From Streptomyces toyocaensis (GTDB lineage: Bacteria; Actinomycetota; Actinomycetes; Streptomycetales; Streptomycetaceae): a stretch of DNA of 64,000 nt. Positions within the stretch are counted from its first letter, which is position 1; each line of letters begins with the position of its first letter. Shown in pieces: positions 8,947 through 16,761 of this stretch. The position numbers and the translations under genes were made by a program. Under the pieces are notes generated by a model. That model was not told the DNA's origin, made no database searches, and saw nothing but the letters and a program-made list of their open reading frames with translations. The stretch is from positions 62,001-126,000 of the forward strand of contig NZ_JFCB01000012.1 of assembly GCF_000725125.1 (NCBI RefSeq), read 5' to 3'.

Positions 8947-9612
8947 GTGGCAGACGACAGCGCAGGACCCGGTGAGCGGCGCGAGTACCGCATGGAGGAG
9001 CTGGCCAGGCTGGCCGGCATCACGGTGCGCACGCTGCGGTTCTACCGCGAACGCAAGCTGATCCCGCCGCCCCGCCGCGAGGGCCGTATCGCCTGGTACG
9101 ACGACCACCACCTGGCCCGGCTGCGCACGATCACGGCGCTGCTGGAGCGGGGGCACACCCTGAACGGCATAGCGGAACTGGCCGAGGCCTTCGACCACGG
9201 CCGCGACGTCGGCGAACTCCTCGGCGTGGACACCCCCACCGAGGAGACCCCGGTCCGCCTCACCCCCGAGGAACTCGCCGACCACTTCTCGGGCGAGGTC
9301 ACCCCGGAGAACCTGGCCGCCGCACTGGACCTCGGCTACCTCGGCGTCGACGGCGAGGAGATCGTCCACATCAGCCGCCGCCTGCTCGACGTGTCCTCGG
9401 CACTGGTCCGCGAGGGCATCCCGCTCGCGGAGGTGCTCCGCACCGGCGCGGAGGTCCGCACCCACGCCGACGTCCTGGCCGACCTCTTCGCCACCCTGAT
9501 CCTGCGCCACGCACCGGAGGAGACCCTCCACCGCCTGCGCCCGCTGGCCCGCAGCGTGGTCGACGCGGAACTGTCCCTGGCCCTGGACCGGCGCCTGCGC
9601 AAGCAGGACTGA
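8947..9612 (+). CDS. MerR-family regulator, probable controller of the monooxygenase operon
   Basis: 221-aa regulator. The winged HTH begins Y-R-M-E-E-L-A-R-L-A-G-I-T-V-R-T-L-R-F-Y, diagnostic of MerR (about residues 15-85). The C-terminal helical domain has no Cys cluster, so metal sensing is unlikely and an organic ligand is more plausible. It is divergent from the monooxygenase operon across 132 bp containing inverted repeats. The GTG start has little room for a ribosome site, so the mRNA may be nearly leaderless; an internal ATG at the M-E-E-L motif would remove part of the domain. Confidence 0.88.
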   Translation: MADDSAGPGERREYRMEELARLAGITVRTLRFYRERKLIPPPRREGRIAWYDDHHLARLRTITALLERGHTLNGIAELAEAFDHGRDVGELLGVDTPTEETPVRLTPEELADHFSGEVTPENLAAALDLGYLGVDGEEIVHISRRLLDVSSALVREGIPLAEVLRTGAEVRTHADVLADLFATLILRHAPEETLHRLRPLARSVVDAELSLALDRRLRKQD

Positions 9613-9626
9613 CCGCCCCCGGCCAG

Positions 9627-9644
9627 GGAGCCGCGCCCGGCTCC
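9627..9644. terminator. Hairpin between MerR and cupin genes
   Basis: GGAGCC-GCGCCC-GGCTCC, a 6-bp stem in the short gap between convergent genes. No U-tract; modest support. Confidence 0.4.
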
Positions 9645-9652
9645 GCGGTCCC

Positions 9653-10144
9653 TCAGTCGCCGGCGAGCTCCGCCTGCCAGAGCGGGCTGGCGCTGTAGTG
9701 GTTGTCGTACCGCTCGGAGCCGGCCTTGATGTCCTCGACGGTGGCCTCCCCCCGGTACACGCGCTCCAGCAGACGGTAGTAGTCGAAGCGGTCCCTGCCG
9801 GGCGTGAAGACGACCAGGACGTCGGCCTCCTCGCCCCGGGCCGGGGCGAAGGCGTGCGTCAGCCGCGGCGGCACCGTCACGAAGTCGCCCGTCTCCAGGG
9901 TCACGATCCGGTCGCCGAGCAGCACCCGAAGGCTGCCGCCGAGCACGAAGAACATCTCGGTCATGGCGGTGTGGAAGTGCGCGGGGGCACCCGGGGAACC
10001 CTCGCGCAGGGTGGCCCGGTTGGCCGTCAGCGCCCCGTGCGTCCGGTCGGAGTCGGCGAGCAGGGTGATGAGGCTGGTGGCCCCGTCCTGCAGCGTCTCG
10101 GCGGAGCCGGCGCGGACGAGAACGGGGTGGGTGGACGCGTTCAC
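9653..10144 (-). CDS. Cupin-domain protein
   Basis: 163-aa single-domain cupin. Motif 1 is H-F-H-T-A-M-T-E followed by a Gly-rich turn, the usual metal-binding His/His/Glu set; motif 2 contains P-P-R-L-T-H-A-F. The GTG at 10144 was chosen because GAGGAG lies 6 nt upstream; the ATG at 10162 would place that ribosome site inside the gene. Divergent from the MocR gene, with a promoter region resembling that of the AhpD-like gene. Likely a small dioxygenase, isomerase or storage-fold protein; substrate unknown. Confidence 0.85.
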   Translation of the reverse strand: MNASTHPVLVRAGSAETLQDGATSLITLLADSDRTHGALTANRATLREGSPGAPAHFHTAMTEMFFVLGGSLRVLLGDRIVTLETGDFVTVPPRLTHAFAPARGEEADVLVVFTPGRDRFDYYRLLERVYRGEATVEDIKAGSERYDNHYSASPLWQAELAGD

Positions 10145-10250
10145 GGGTTTCTCCTCGGGCATGGTCGGCTGCGACGGCGAGGAGCGGACCCGCGCGGGTC
10201 GCCCGGGCCGTCTCCGGCCCCGGCCCCGCCTCGGCCCCCGTTCCTCGTGA

Positions 10251-10320
10251 CCACCACGCTACGGACGCGAAAGACCCCGCGTAGGGTGCATTCCCGTGAC
10301 GGATTCATGGGTCAATCAGG
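10251..10320. promoter_or_regulatory. MocR/cupin divergent promoter element, copy A
   Basis: Aligned without gaps to 12301-12370, about 50 of 70 bases agree. Blocks include CCAC-ACGCTACGG, AGGGT-CATTCC and GGGTCAATC. On the minus strand it contains TTGACC (10315-10310). It overlaps the MocR start codon, so binding there could both drive the cupin gene and block mocR. Confidence 0.55.
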
Positions 10321-11732
10321 CCGGGCGCATCGGCAGCGACCTCCACCTGGACCTGGACACGGCCGGGGGCGGCAGCCGCCGCGCCGTGCTCGGCCGCGCG
10401 CTGCGCGAGGCGATCGCGGAGGGACGGCTGGCACCGGGCACCCGCCTCCCGCCGTACCGGTCGCTCGCCGCCGACCTCGGGCTGGCCCGCAACACCGTCG
10501 CCGAGACCTATGCCGAACTCGTCGCCGAGGGCTGGCTGGTCGCCCGCCAGGGGTCGGGGACGCGGGTGGCGCCCCGAGCCACGCCGACCGCCTCCCCGCG
10601 CGTACCCAAGCCGGTGCCGGTCCGCCCGGCACCGCCCGCCCACCAGCTGCGGCAGGGGCTGCCCGATGTCTCGTCCTTCCCCCGTGCGGCCTGGCTGGCC
10701 GCCGCGCGGCGGGCACTGAACGCGGCGCCCAGCGAGGCGTTCGGGCCAGGTGACCCCCGCGGACGGCCCGAGCTGCGACGCGCGCTCGCCGGGTACCTGT
10801 CCCGCGTGCGGGGTGTGCGCACCGGCCCCGAGACGATCGTCGTGTGCTCCGGTGTCGCGCACGCCCTGAGGCTGCTCTTCGGCGGGAAGGTACTGCGCGG
10901 CCCCCTGGCCGTGGAGTCCTACGGGCTGCCGTTCCACCGGTCGGTCCTCGAGGCCGCGCGGGTGCGGACCGTCCCTCTGACGCTGGACGAGCACGGGGCG
11001 CGCACCACGGAGCTGTCCGCGCTGAAGGGGGTACGGGCGGCGCTGCTGACCCCCGCCCACCAGTTCCCCACCGGGGGGCCTCTCCACCCGGAGCGGCGGG
11101 TCGCCGCGGTGGACTGGGCGCGCGGGAGCGGGGGCGTGCTGCTGGAGGACGACTACGACGGGGAGTTCCGTTACGACCGGGAGCCGGTGGGTGCCGTCCA
11201 GGGACTCGATCCGCAACGCGTCGTGTACCTGGGTTCGCTCAGCAAGAGCCTCTCCCCCGCACTGAGGCTGGGGTGGATGGTGCTGCCGGACCACCTGGTG
11301 GAGCCCGTGCTGCGGGCCAAGGGCGAGCGCGAGGCGTGGGCCGGTGTCACGGACCAGCTGACCCTCGCCGACTTCATCGAGTCGGGCCACTACGACCGGC
11401 ACATCCGCCGGAGCCGGCAGCGGTACCGGGACCGCAGGGACCGTCTGGTCGCCCTTCTCGCCCGCCGGGCGCCGCACGTCGCGCCCACCGGCATCGCCGC
11501 CGGGCTGCACGCGGTGCTCCGCCTCCCGCCCGGCAGCGAACGGTCGGTGACCAAGGCCGCGGCCTGGCAGCACGTCGCCGTGGACGGGCTCGCCGGCTTC
11601 CGGCACCCGGCCGCCACCATGCCCGCGCACGACGGCCTGGTCGTCGGCTACGCCGCACCCCCCGACCACGCCTTCGGGGCGGCGCTCGACGCCCTCTGCG
11701 GCATCCTTCCCCCACCGCCGGACGGGGACTGA
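10296..11732 (+). CDS. MocR/PdxR-type regulator (GntR HTH fused to aminotransferase domain)
   Basis: 478-aa fusion. The N-terminal winged helix of GntR type covers about residues 20-90 (P-P-Y-R-S-L-A-A-D-L-G-L-A-R-N-T-V). The fold-type I aminotransferase-like domain (about 120-470) has D-D-Y-D-G-E-F and the PLP-lysine region S-L-S-K-S-L-S-P. Such proteins sense PLP or PLP adducts and activate or repress nearby genes. Neighbours are a divergent cupin gene and a convergent AhpD-like gene, whose promoters share a related element with this gene's start region. It could in principle be a PLP-synthesis activator (PdxR), but no pdxS/T is nearby. Confidence 0.9.
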   Translation: MTDSWVNQAGRIGSDLHLDLDTAGGGSRRAVLGRALREAIAEGRLAPGTRLPPYRSLAADLGLARNTVAETYAELVAEGWLVARQGSGTRVAPRATPTASPRVPKPVPVRPAPPAHQLRQGLPDVSSFPRAAWLAAARRALNAAPSEAFGPGDPRGRPELRRALAGYLSRVRGVRTGPETIVVCSGVAHALRLLFGGKVLRGPLAVESYGLPFHRSVLEAARVRTVPLTLDEHGARTTELSALKGVRAALLTPAHQFPTGGPLHPERRVAAVDWARGSGGVLLEDDYDGEFRYDREPVGAVQGLDPQRVVYLGSLSKSLSPALRLGWMVLPDHLVEPVLRAKGEREAWAGVTDQLTLADFIESGHYDRHIRRSRQRYRDRRDRLVALLARRAPHVAPTGIAAGLHAVLRLPPGSERSVTKAAAWQHVAVDGLAGFRHPAATMPAHDGLVVGYAAPPDHAFGAALDALCGILPPPPDGD

Positions 11733-11812
11733 CGGCCGCGTGGGCGGGAGGGGCGGCCCGCCCTCCGACGACCTCGGTCAGCCGTCCGTCGGGTCCCCGG
11801 CGGCACCGGTGC

Positions 11813-12298
11813 TCACCGGCGGGCTCCCCGCCGGCCGGCGCCGGGCACCTTGGCCGTGCCCAGGGCGATGCGGTTCCACGTGTTGGCGGCGAGGATCAGC
11901 GCGAGCAGGCGGGCCAGTTCGTCCTCGGCGAACGACGCGGCCGCACGGCGGTAGACCGCGTCGGGCACTCCGCCGCCGGAGACGAGGGTGACCGCTTCGG
12001 CGAGGTCGAGTGCGGCCTGCTCGGGCTCCGTGAAGAAGTTCCGCGCCTCCCGCCACACGGAGATCATGTGCAGCCGCTCCTCGCTCTCCCCCGCCTCGCG
12101 GGCGTCGGAGGTGTGCAGGTGCAGGCAGTAGGCGCAGCCGTTGAGCTGCGAGGACCGGATCTGGACCAGCTCGGCGAGTGCCGGGTCCAGTCCCTCGCGG
12201 GCCGCCGCGTCGAAGGAGATGAGCGCCTTGAACGCCTTGGGCACCGCCTCGGCGAAGTCGACGCGGATGCTGCCGGTGGTGGTGCCCTCGTCCGTCAT
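11813..12298 (-). CDS. AhpD-like carboxymuconolactone decarboxylase-family protein
   Basis: 161-aa all-helical CMD-fold protein. C-A-Y-C-L-H-L-H is the Cys-x-x-Cys-x-x-x-His redox centre of AhpD-type alkylhydroperoxidases, preceded by the usual Glu. ATG at 12298 was chosen; a GTG two codons upstream is possible. Convergent with the MocR gene. Its promoter (12301-12370) resembles the MocR/cupin promoter, so it is probably in the same regulon. Likely peroxide or quinone-related detoxification, by family. Confidence 0.88.
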   Translation of the reverse strand: MTDEGTTTGSIRVDFAEAVPKAFKALISFDAAAREGLDPALAELVQIRSSQLNGCAYCLHLHTSDAREAGESEERLHMISVWREARNFFTEPEQAALDLAEAVTLVSGGGVPDAVYRRAAASFAEDELARLLALILAANTWNRIALGTAKVPGAGRRGARR

Positions 12299-12300
12299 GG

Positions 12301-12370
12301 CCACGACGCTACGGCTGTGAAGTACCTGCGGCAGGGTTCATTCCGGTGCCCGGATCACGGGTCAATCCGC
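12301..12370. promoter_or_regulatory. AhpD-like gene promoter element, copy B
   Basis: Gapless similarity to 10251-10320, with TTGACC on the minus strand at 12365-12360. The element overlaps the last codons and stop of xthA. Within it, GTG...TCA-CGG-GTC-AAT echoes the first MocR codons (S-W-V-N), so it may also contain a relic of a duplicated mocR 5' end. Confidence 0.55.
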
Positions 12371-13182
12371 CCGCCGGGAGCGCCCTCGAAGACCACCGTC
12401 ACCGGCGCGTGGTCCGACCAGCGCTCGGCGTGCGTGGCGGCGCGCTCCACGTACGCCTTGACCGCGCGGCCCGCGAGCCCGGGGGTCGCCACCGCGAGGT
12501 CGATGCGCCACCCCGTGTCGTTGTCGAAGGCCCGGCCGCGGTACGACCACCAGGTGTACGGCCCGTCCACGTCCGGGTGCAGCGCCCGGACGACGTCCAC
12601 GTAGCCGCCGTCGGCCGGGGCGAGGACCCGGGACAGCCACGCGCGCTCCTCCGGCAGGAACCCCGAGTTCTTGGTGTTCCCGCGCCAGTTCCTGAGGTCG
12701 GCCTTCTCGTGGGCGATGTTCCAGTCCCCGCAGACCACGACCTCCCGCCCGTCGGCCGCGGCCCGCTCCCGCAGCTCCTTGAGGTACGCGAGGAACTCGT
12801 CCATGAACCGCGTCTTCTCCTCCTGCCGCTCGGTGCCGACCTCCCCGGAGGGCAGGTAGAGCGAGGCGACGGTCACGCCGGGCAGGTCCGCTTCCACGTA
12901 CCGCCCGCTGCCGTCGAACTCCTCCGACCCGAACCCGATCCGCACGCTGTCGGGCTCACGCCGGGTGTACAGGGACACCCCCGCGCGCCCCTTCGCCGCG
13001 GCGGGCGCGTGCACCACGTGCCACCCCCCGGGCTCCCGCACCTGCTCCGGCAGCTGCCCGGCCTCCGCCCGCACCTCCTGCAGACACAGCACATCGGCGG
13101 AGGTCCCGGCCAGCCACTCCACGAATCCCTTCCTGGCGGCGGCCCGCAGTCCATTGACGTTGACAGAGGTCACAGTGAGCAT
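12355..13182 (-). CDS. xthA: Exodeoxyribonuclease III
   Basis: 275-aa AP endonuclease/3'-5' exonuclease for base excision repair, of the endonuclease/exonuclease/phosphatase fold. Signatures in order: N-V-N-G-L-R near the start, L-C-L-Q-E-V (metal Glu), G-D-W-N-I-A-H (catalytic Asp/Asn), and W-S-D-H-A-P-V at the end (Asp-His). ATG at 13182 was chosen over an upstream GTG frame extension because the M-L-T-V-T-S-V-N start matches the family. Its final codons overlap the promoter element of the next gene. Confidence 0.93.
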   Translation of the reverse strand: MLTVTSVNVNGLRAAARKGFVEWLAGTSADVLCLQEVRAEAGQLPEQVREPGGWHVVHAPAAAKGRAGVSLYTRREPDSVRIGFGSEEFDGSGRYVEADLPGVTVASLYLPSGEVGTERQEEKTRFMDEFLAYLKELRERAAADGREVVVCGDWNIAHEKADLRNWRGNTKNSGFLPEERAWLSRVLAPADGGYVDVVRALHPDVDGPYTWWSYRGRAFDNDTGWRIDLAVATPGLAGRAVKAYVERAATHAERWSDHAPVTVVFEGAPGGRIDP

Positions 13183-13232
13183 CACGGCACGATACGACAC
13201 AGCACGTCCGGGCGTGTTTTACGGTGTTCGGC

Positions 13233-13709
13233 ATGGATATCCGCCGGGTCCCCTACGACCACCCCGACGCCGTGAAGCTGGACGCCGAAGTCCAGGCCGA
13301 GTACCACGTCCGCTACGGCGACGGCGGCGACGCCACCCCCATGGACCCGGCGGACTTCGCGCCCCCGAACGGCGTCTACCTGATCGCGTACGACGCGGCC
13401 GGGGTCCCCGTCGCCTCCGGCGGCTGGCGCGTCAAGGACGCCAACGGCGAGGGCAACCTCGACGGCGACGCCGAGCTCAAGCGCATGTACGTGATCGAGC
13501 AGATGCGCGGCCGGGGCCTGGCCCGGCGCGTCCTGGCCGCCCTTGAGGAGGACGCGCGCGCCGCCGGCCGCGTCCGGATGGTCCTGGAGACCGGCACCAA
13601 GCAGCCGGAGGCCATCGCCCTGTACGCCTCCAGCGGCTACGAGCCCTGCGAGAAGTTCGGCTACTACCGCTTCCACGAGGACAGCCGCTGCTACGCCAAG
13701 GCTCTGTGA
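13233..13709 (+). CDS. GNAT-family N-acetyltransferase
   Basis: 158-aa single-domain acetyltransferase. The acetyl-CoA loop is Q-M-R-G-R-G-L-A-R-R (about residues 89-98), followed by the A-L-Y-A-S-S-G-Y-E-P beta-bulge typical of GNAT. The ATG at 13233 is preferred to a GTG three codons upstream. Divergent from xthA. Substrate unknown. Confidence 0.87.
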   Translation: MDIRRVPYDHPDAVKLDAEVQAEYHVRYGDGGDATPMDPADFAPPNGVYLIAYDAAGVPVASGGWRVKDANGEGNLDGDAELKRMYVIEQMRGRGLARRVLAALEEDARAAGRVRMVLETGTKQPEAIALYASSGYEPCEKFGYYRFHEDSRCYAKAL

Positions 13710-13734
13710 CGCGAACGGAATGAGGGAGAGTTCC

Positions 13735-14010
13735 GACGTTCCCGCCACCGGCGGAGAAAGGCAGGACCAGGCCCCGGACAGGGAAGTGCGCGGGCATCGC
13801 CGGCGAGGTACTGGATCGCGTCCTGACCCTGACGGTGGCAGCGGCCCTCGGGCTGCCCGCCCTCGGCCTCCGGCCAGACCGGCACCGGCACCGGCGAAAC
13901 GGCCGCACAGCCGCGCACTCCGCGTCCCTCGCATCCGACGGATACCGGCGCACCAGGTCCGGATGATCAGCCGCGTTCCCGTACACGGCGCAGTACGGCT
14001 TCTCGAGCAC
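13735..14010 (-). pseudogene. IS5-family transposase relic, N-terminal part, frameshifted
   Basis: Two overlapping minus-strand frames carry recognisable transposase pieces. One reads L-V-R-R-Y-P-S-D-A-R-D-A-E, like the R-Y-P-S-D-L-T-D start of IS5/IS4-type transposases. The next frame reads E-G-R-C-H-R-Q-G-Q-D-A-I-Q-Y-L, matching the conserved G-Y-C-H-R-Q-M-L-D-A-I-R-Y-L block, and continues to F-L-R-R-W-R-E-R. No DDE catalytic core, terminal inverted repeats or start-to-stop frame remain. Identification is from memory of the family and should be searched. Confidence 0.6.
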
Positions 14011-14087
14011 GAGGCTCGCTGCCTCGGGCCATCGAACTCACCGCTCAGCCTCAGAACGAGATCACCGAATGGCCGTCGGCGCACCAC

Positions 14088-14119
14088 CTCGGCGGACGGC
14101 GCTTTCACCGTCCGCCGAG
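14088..14119. terminator. Perfect 12-bp stem hairpin
   Basis: CTCGGCGGACGG, loop CGCTTTCA, then CCGTCCGCCGAG. It lies about 160 bp beyond the end of the secreted-protein gene and could terminate it, or mark the end of the decayed element. Confidence 0.55.
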
Positions 14120-14280
14120 CAGGGACAGCGGGCGCGGACACCCCATGCACCCGGAAGTGCGGAGACCTCCGTGCTCTCGAGTGCCGCGCCCGCCTTGCAC
14201 CCCCGGCTGACCGGATCCACGCATCAGTCCCGGATCTCTCCGACACACTCCTCCGTGGGCTGTCCACCGGGGATCGGGGC

Positions 14281-14688
14281 TCAGCCGGTCGAGGCGGACG
14301 CCCAGCCGGACGAGCGGATCACCAAGTCGGCTTCACCCATCGCCGTCAAGCAGGGTCCGTCGCAGACGAGGGCCTTGAAGTTCACCGTGGTGTTCTCGGG
14401 AAGGTCGTAGTTGCAGTCCTTCGTGTCGTTGTATCCGTCTGGGTTGTCGCAGACATAGTGATTGCTGAAGCCGTAATAGAACGTCACGCCGGGTCTGTAC
14501 CCATCCTGGGCCGTGTCCTTCACGTAGAAGTGGTCCCCGTAGGACTCAAAGCAGACCCTCGCCCCTGTGACGCTGACGCAGGTCTCGACCGCCGCAGCCT
14601 GCGGAACCATGCCGACACCGAGGACAGTGATGACGGCGGCGCCGAGAACGGCAAACCTACCCAAAAACGAACGCAACAAGGCAATCAT
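14281..14688 (-). CDS. Secreted hypothetical protein (135 aa)
   Basis: A signal peptide is clear: basic start, hydrophobic core F-A-V-L-G-A-A-V-I-T-V-L-G-V-G and an A-x-A cleavage site (P-Q-A-A-A) near residue 33. The mature part is about 100 aa, acidic, with six Cys (probably three disulfides) and many Tyr/Phe/Asn. Base composition is less GC-rich than neighbours. Ribosome-site spacing is odd: GGAAAAGG abuts the ATG, so a TTG at codon 4 or 5 may be the true start. Family not recognised. Flanking relics suggest an acquired orphan. Confidence 0.7.
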   Translation of the reverse strand: MIALLRSFLGRFAVLGAAVITVLGVGMVPQAAAVETCVSVTGARVCFESYGDHFYVKDTAQDGYRPGVTFYYGFSNHYVCDNPDGYNDTKDCNYDLPENTTVNFKALVCDGPCLTAMGEADLVIRSSGWASASTG

Positions 14689-14740
14689 CCTTTTCCGATG
14701 TCATGATCGTTTCTCCAACGGGGCTCCAACTTAGTTGAGT

Positions 14741-14759
14741 TGATCTTCGCGCAAGATCA
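14741..14759. promoter_or_regulatory. 19-bp inverted repeat upstream of the secreted-protein gene
   Basis: TGATCTT-CGCGC-AAGATCA, with perfect 7-bp arms. On the minus strand it contains TTGCGC, followed 15 bp later by TAAGTT, a possible promoter for the 14281-14688 gene. Confidence 0.45.
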
Positions 14760-14770
14760 TGACAGTGCGA

Positions 14771-14782
14771 AGTTGCGCAACT
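14771..14782. promoter_or_regulatory. 12-bp perfect palindrome
   Basis: AGTTGCGCAACT, 12 bp from the larger inverted repeat. The pair looks like a double operator; the binding protein is unknown. Confidence 0.4.
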
Positions 14783-14943
14783 GTGATCAGTACCCGGAAC
14801 CTGGTGACCACAGGCTGGAGAACCACTCGGGCGTCGCCTCCACGGTGCCGGTGCCCTGCACGGACCGAGGTGGAGAAGGCAGAGGGCTGTGCGCTGGTTG
14901 GCACGCGCCACCGCCCGCACCGGCCGCGCCCGGCTTTCCGCCC

Positions 14944-15195
14944 CTGACCGCGAGCCGCAGCGATCGCGCCGCGCCTCCGGCACCGGATGGACACTGGGAG
15001 GTCCGCTTCGCGGACGCCGTCTCGGCCAAAGGCTGGGAGAGCCTTGCGCAATAAGCTGGTGCGAACACCTACCGTGCCTGGGTCACCATGCGCACCGCGC
15101 CCCGGACCACCACGGAGACGGCGCGACACCTGCTGGATCACTTCTGCCAGTACTGGGCATCCGTGAACCACGGACCGCCGTCGAAGGCCGAGTGA
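14944..15195 (+). pseudogene. Broken RelE/ParE-like toxin relic
   Basis: One frame reads W-E-V-R-F-A-D-A-V-S-A-K-G-W-E-S-L-A-Q, then a TAA at 15052, then A-G-A-N-T-Y-R-A-W and onward to a TGA at 15193-15195. This resembles a Streptomyces toxin-like family with a W-E-V-R-F start and an N-T-x-x-A-W helix. The expected C-terminal catalytic strands are mostly missing, so both a nonsense codon and a deletion are likely. Family assignment is from memory and tentative. Confidence 0.42.
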
Positions 15196-15230
15196 CGGCT
15201 GCGACAGCAACGCCGAGGCAACACGAAGAA

Positions 15231-15256
15231 GCCCCCGCCGATTTCTCGGCGGGGGC
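15231..15256 (-). terminator. Terminator hairpin of tRNA-Ala
   Basis: GCCCCCGCCGA-TTTC-TCGGCGGGGGC, a perfect 11-bp stem 11 nt beyond the 3' end of the tRNA on the minus strand. Confidence 0.7.
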
Positions 15257-15266
15257 TCAGCTGCGG

Positions 15267-15340
15267 TGGACCTGAGGGGATTTGAACCCCTGGCCCCCTC
15301 GATGCGAACGAGGTGCGCTACCGGACTGCGCCACAGGCCC
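15267..15340 (-). tRNA. tRNA-Ala, anticodon CGC
   Basis: The minus-strand product begins GGGCCTG and ends CAGGTCC-A. The acceptor stem carries the G3-U70 alanine identity pair. D arm GGCGCAGTCCGGTAGCGC, anticodon stem-loop CCTCG-TTCGCAT-CGAGG (anticodon CGC, codon GCG), T arm with GGTTCAAATCC. CC follows the discriminator A but the terminal A of CCA is not encoded. Confidence 0.95.
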
Positions 15341-15400
15341 TTGCAACGAGTGAAACTTTAGCATCCCGATCGGGGTGCTCGGAAATCCGTTGACCGGGGG

Positions 15401-16588
15401 CTACTCGTTGGCGGCCTTCGGACGCTCGCCGTCCTCGTACTGGTCGAAGAGGGGCGTGCGGCCGCGTTCGCGGGAGCGGCGGGCCGAGGCCGCGCGGCGG
15501 GCGTCGCTGCGCTCGTCGGCGGGGACGGGGTCGGGGTCGGCCTCCTCGGCGGCGGCCGGCGCCGCCTCCTCGGCCGGTACCGCGCTCGAGCGGGCCGAGC
15601 TCCAGGTGTCCGGCGCGCCGAGGTCCACGTCGCCGGTGGCGCGCGGGGCGACCGGGGCCGTCACGTACGTCGGGAGCGGCACCGGCACGGGGTCCCAGCT
15701 GTCGCCGCCCTGGCCGGGGCGCCGCTGCCGCTCGCGCTGCTGGTCGACCCACTCGGCGTGATCGGTCTGCTCGACGAGCGCGCGCCGGTCCGCGGCGAGC
15801 GCGGTGAGGTCCGGGTCGGCGACGGCTCCGGCTTCCGGCCCCTCCGGTTCGTCGGGGTCGGCCTCGTCGACGGGCGGGCGGCGGCGCGGCTGGCGCTCAC
15901 GCAGCCGCTGCGCGGCGACCTCGGCCTGGCGGCGGTCCATCTGGTAGGCGAAGCGGCGGCGTTCCTGGGAGCGCAGGTAGGCGATGTACGCGCTCAGCAG
16001 CACGGCCGGGGCGCCGGGGGCCCAGAGGAAGGTCAGTCCGCCGACCGCCGCGACGACCGCGCCGAGCGTGAAGGCGAGGAAGAGGAGCGTGGTGGTGCGC
16101 CGACGGCGGGCCAGCACCTTCGTGCGCCGGGCGCGGGCGGCGGCGGCCTGCGCCGCGCGCACCTCGGAGGGCCGGCGGGCGGACGGGATGCGTCCCGGCG
16201 CGACGGCGGGTGCGGACGCCGGGCGCCTTCCCACGCCCTCGCGGGGCGGCCCGGACGCCGGTTCCGGCAGTTCCTCGGGGGGTGACGGTACGGGCGCCTG
16301 GGTCTGCGGACGGGTCTGGGACACGGCGAAGGCCCGGACGTCCACCGAGTCGGTGATCGCGTCCGGGTCGTGCGCGCCCTGCTCCCCCTCGTCGGCGGAG
16401 CGCGCCTGCAGGTCCTTGGCGTACCGGCGCTCCATGCCCGCCCGTCCGGACAACAATCGGATGGCGGTGCTGAAGCGTTCCGTGGGACGGGCCTCGTTCA
16501 GCTCGTCCTGCCTACGGAGCCACATCGGCACCAAGTAGGCGGCCCAGGCCCCGACAATGACTGCGTAGATGAGGCCGCTGCTGCTCAC
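15401..16588 (-). CDS. glpR: GlpR-type membrane receptor of the gephyrin-like protein Glp
   Basis: 395-aa membrane protein. An N-terminal helix (S-G-L-I-Y-A-V-I-V-G-A-W-A-A-Y-L-V-P-M-W, residues 4-23) is followed by a basic/acidic cytoplasmic segment. Two further helices lie near residues 175-225, and a long charged C-terminal tail is rich in Arg, Glu and Ala. In Corynebacterium the homologous pair Glp/GlpR links a gephyrin-like protein to FtsZ and polar growth; that role in this organism is inferred. The glp gene lies 3 kb away beyond mogB and moaC. GTG start. Confidence 0.8.
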   Translation of the reverse strand: MSSSGLIYAVIVGAWAAYLVPMWLRRQDELNEARPTERFSTAIRLLSGRAGMERRYAKDLQARSADEGEQGAHDPDAITDSVDVRAFAVSQTRPQTQAPVPSPPEELPEPASGPPREGVGRRPASAPAVAPGRIPSARRPSEVRAAQAAAARARRTKVLARRRRTTTLLFLAFTLGAVVAAVGGLTFLWAPGAPAVLLSAYIAYLRSQERRRFAYQMDRRQAEVAAQRLRERQPRRRPPVDEADPDEPEGPEAGAVADPDLTALAADRRALVEQTDHAEWVDQQRERQRRPGQGGDSWDPVPVPLPTYVTAPVAPRATGDVDLGAPDTWSSARSSAVPAEEAAPAAAEEADPDPVPADERSDARRAASARRSRERGRTPLFDQYEDGERPKAANE

Positions 16589-16761
16589 GCCTCACACGGT
16601 AGAGGGGTTTGGACGGGGCCATCCGCCAATTGAGCCGGTGTGTCGCACGATCTGGCTGATATTTCGAACTTTTTTTGTGACCGATGCGATCAGACAGCCA
16701 CTCGAACCCGGAAATTCCGTGCCCGAAGACGGTCACCTCTCGCATTAATTCGAACGTTTAT

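Larger units (their letters stand above)
13710..14280. other. 571-bp stretch without an intact gene
   Basis: Contains the transposase relic and a strong hairpin (14088-14119). Other short frames have no family features I recognise, and no tRNA fragment or att repeat was seen. Confidence 0.6.
14689..15266. other. 578-bp stretch with palindromes and a toxin relic but no intact gene
   Basis: The first 100 bp upstream of the secreted-protein gene hold palindromes at 14741-14759 and 14771-14782. The right half holds a broken toxin-like frame. The tRNA terminator is at 15231-15256. Confidence 0.6.

Noticed and set aside
13477..14010. A 177-aa minus-strand frame overlapping the GNAT gene as an intact protein
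   Set aside because: Only its first 40 or so residues resemble a transposase; the rest is antisense to the acetyltransferase.
14731..15210. 159-aa minus-strand frame between the secreted gene and the tRNA
   Set aside because: No ribosome site or recognised domain; the plus-strand toxin-like frame explains the region better.
15267..15340. tRNA-Ala as an integration site with an element attached
   Set aside because: No integrase gene and no second copy of the tRNA 3' end found in the window.
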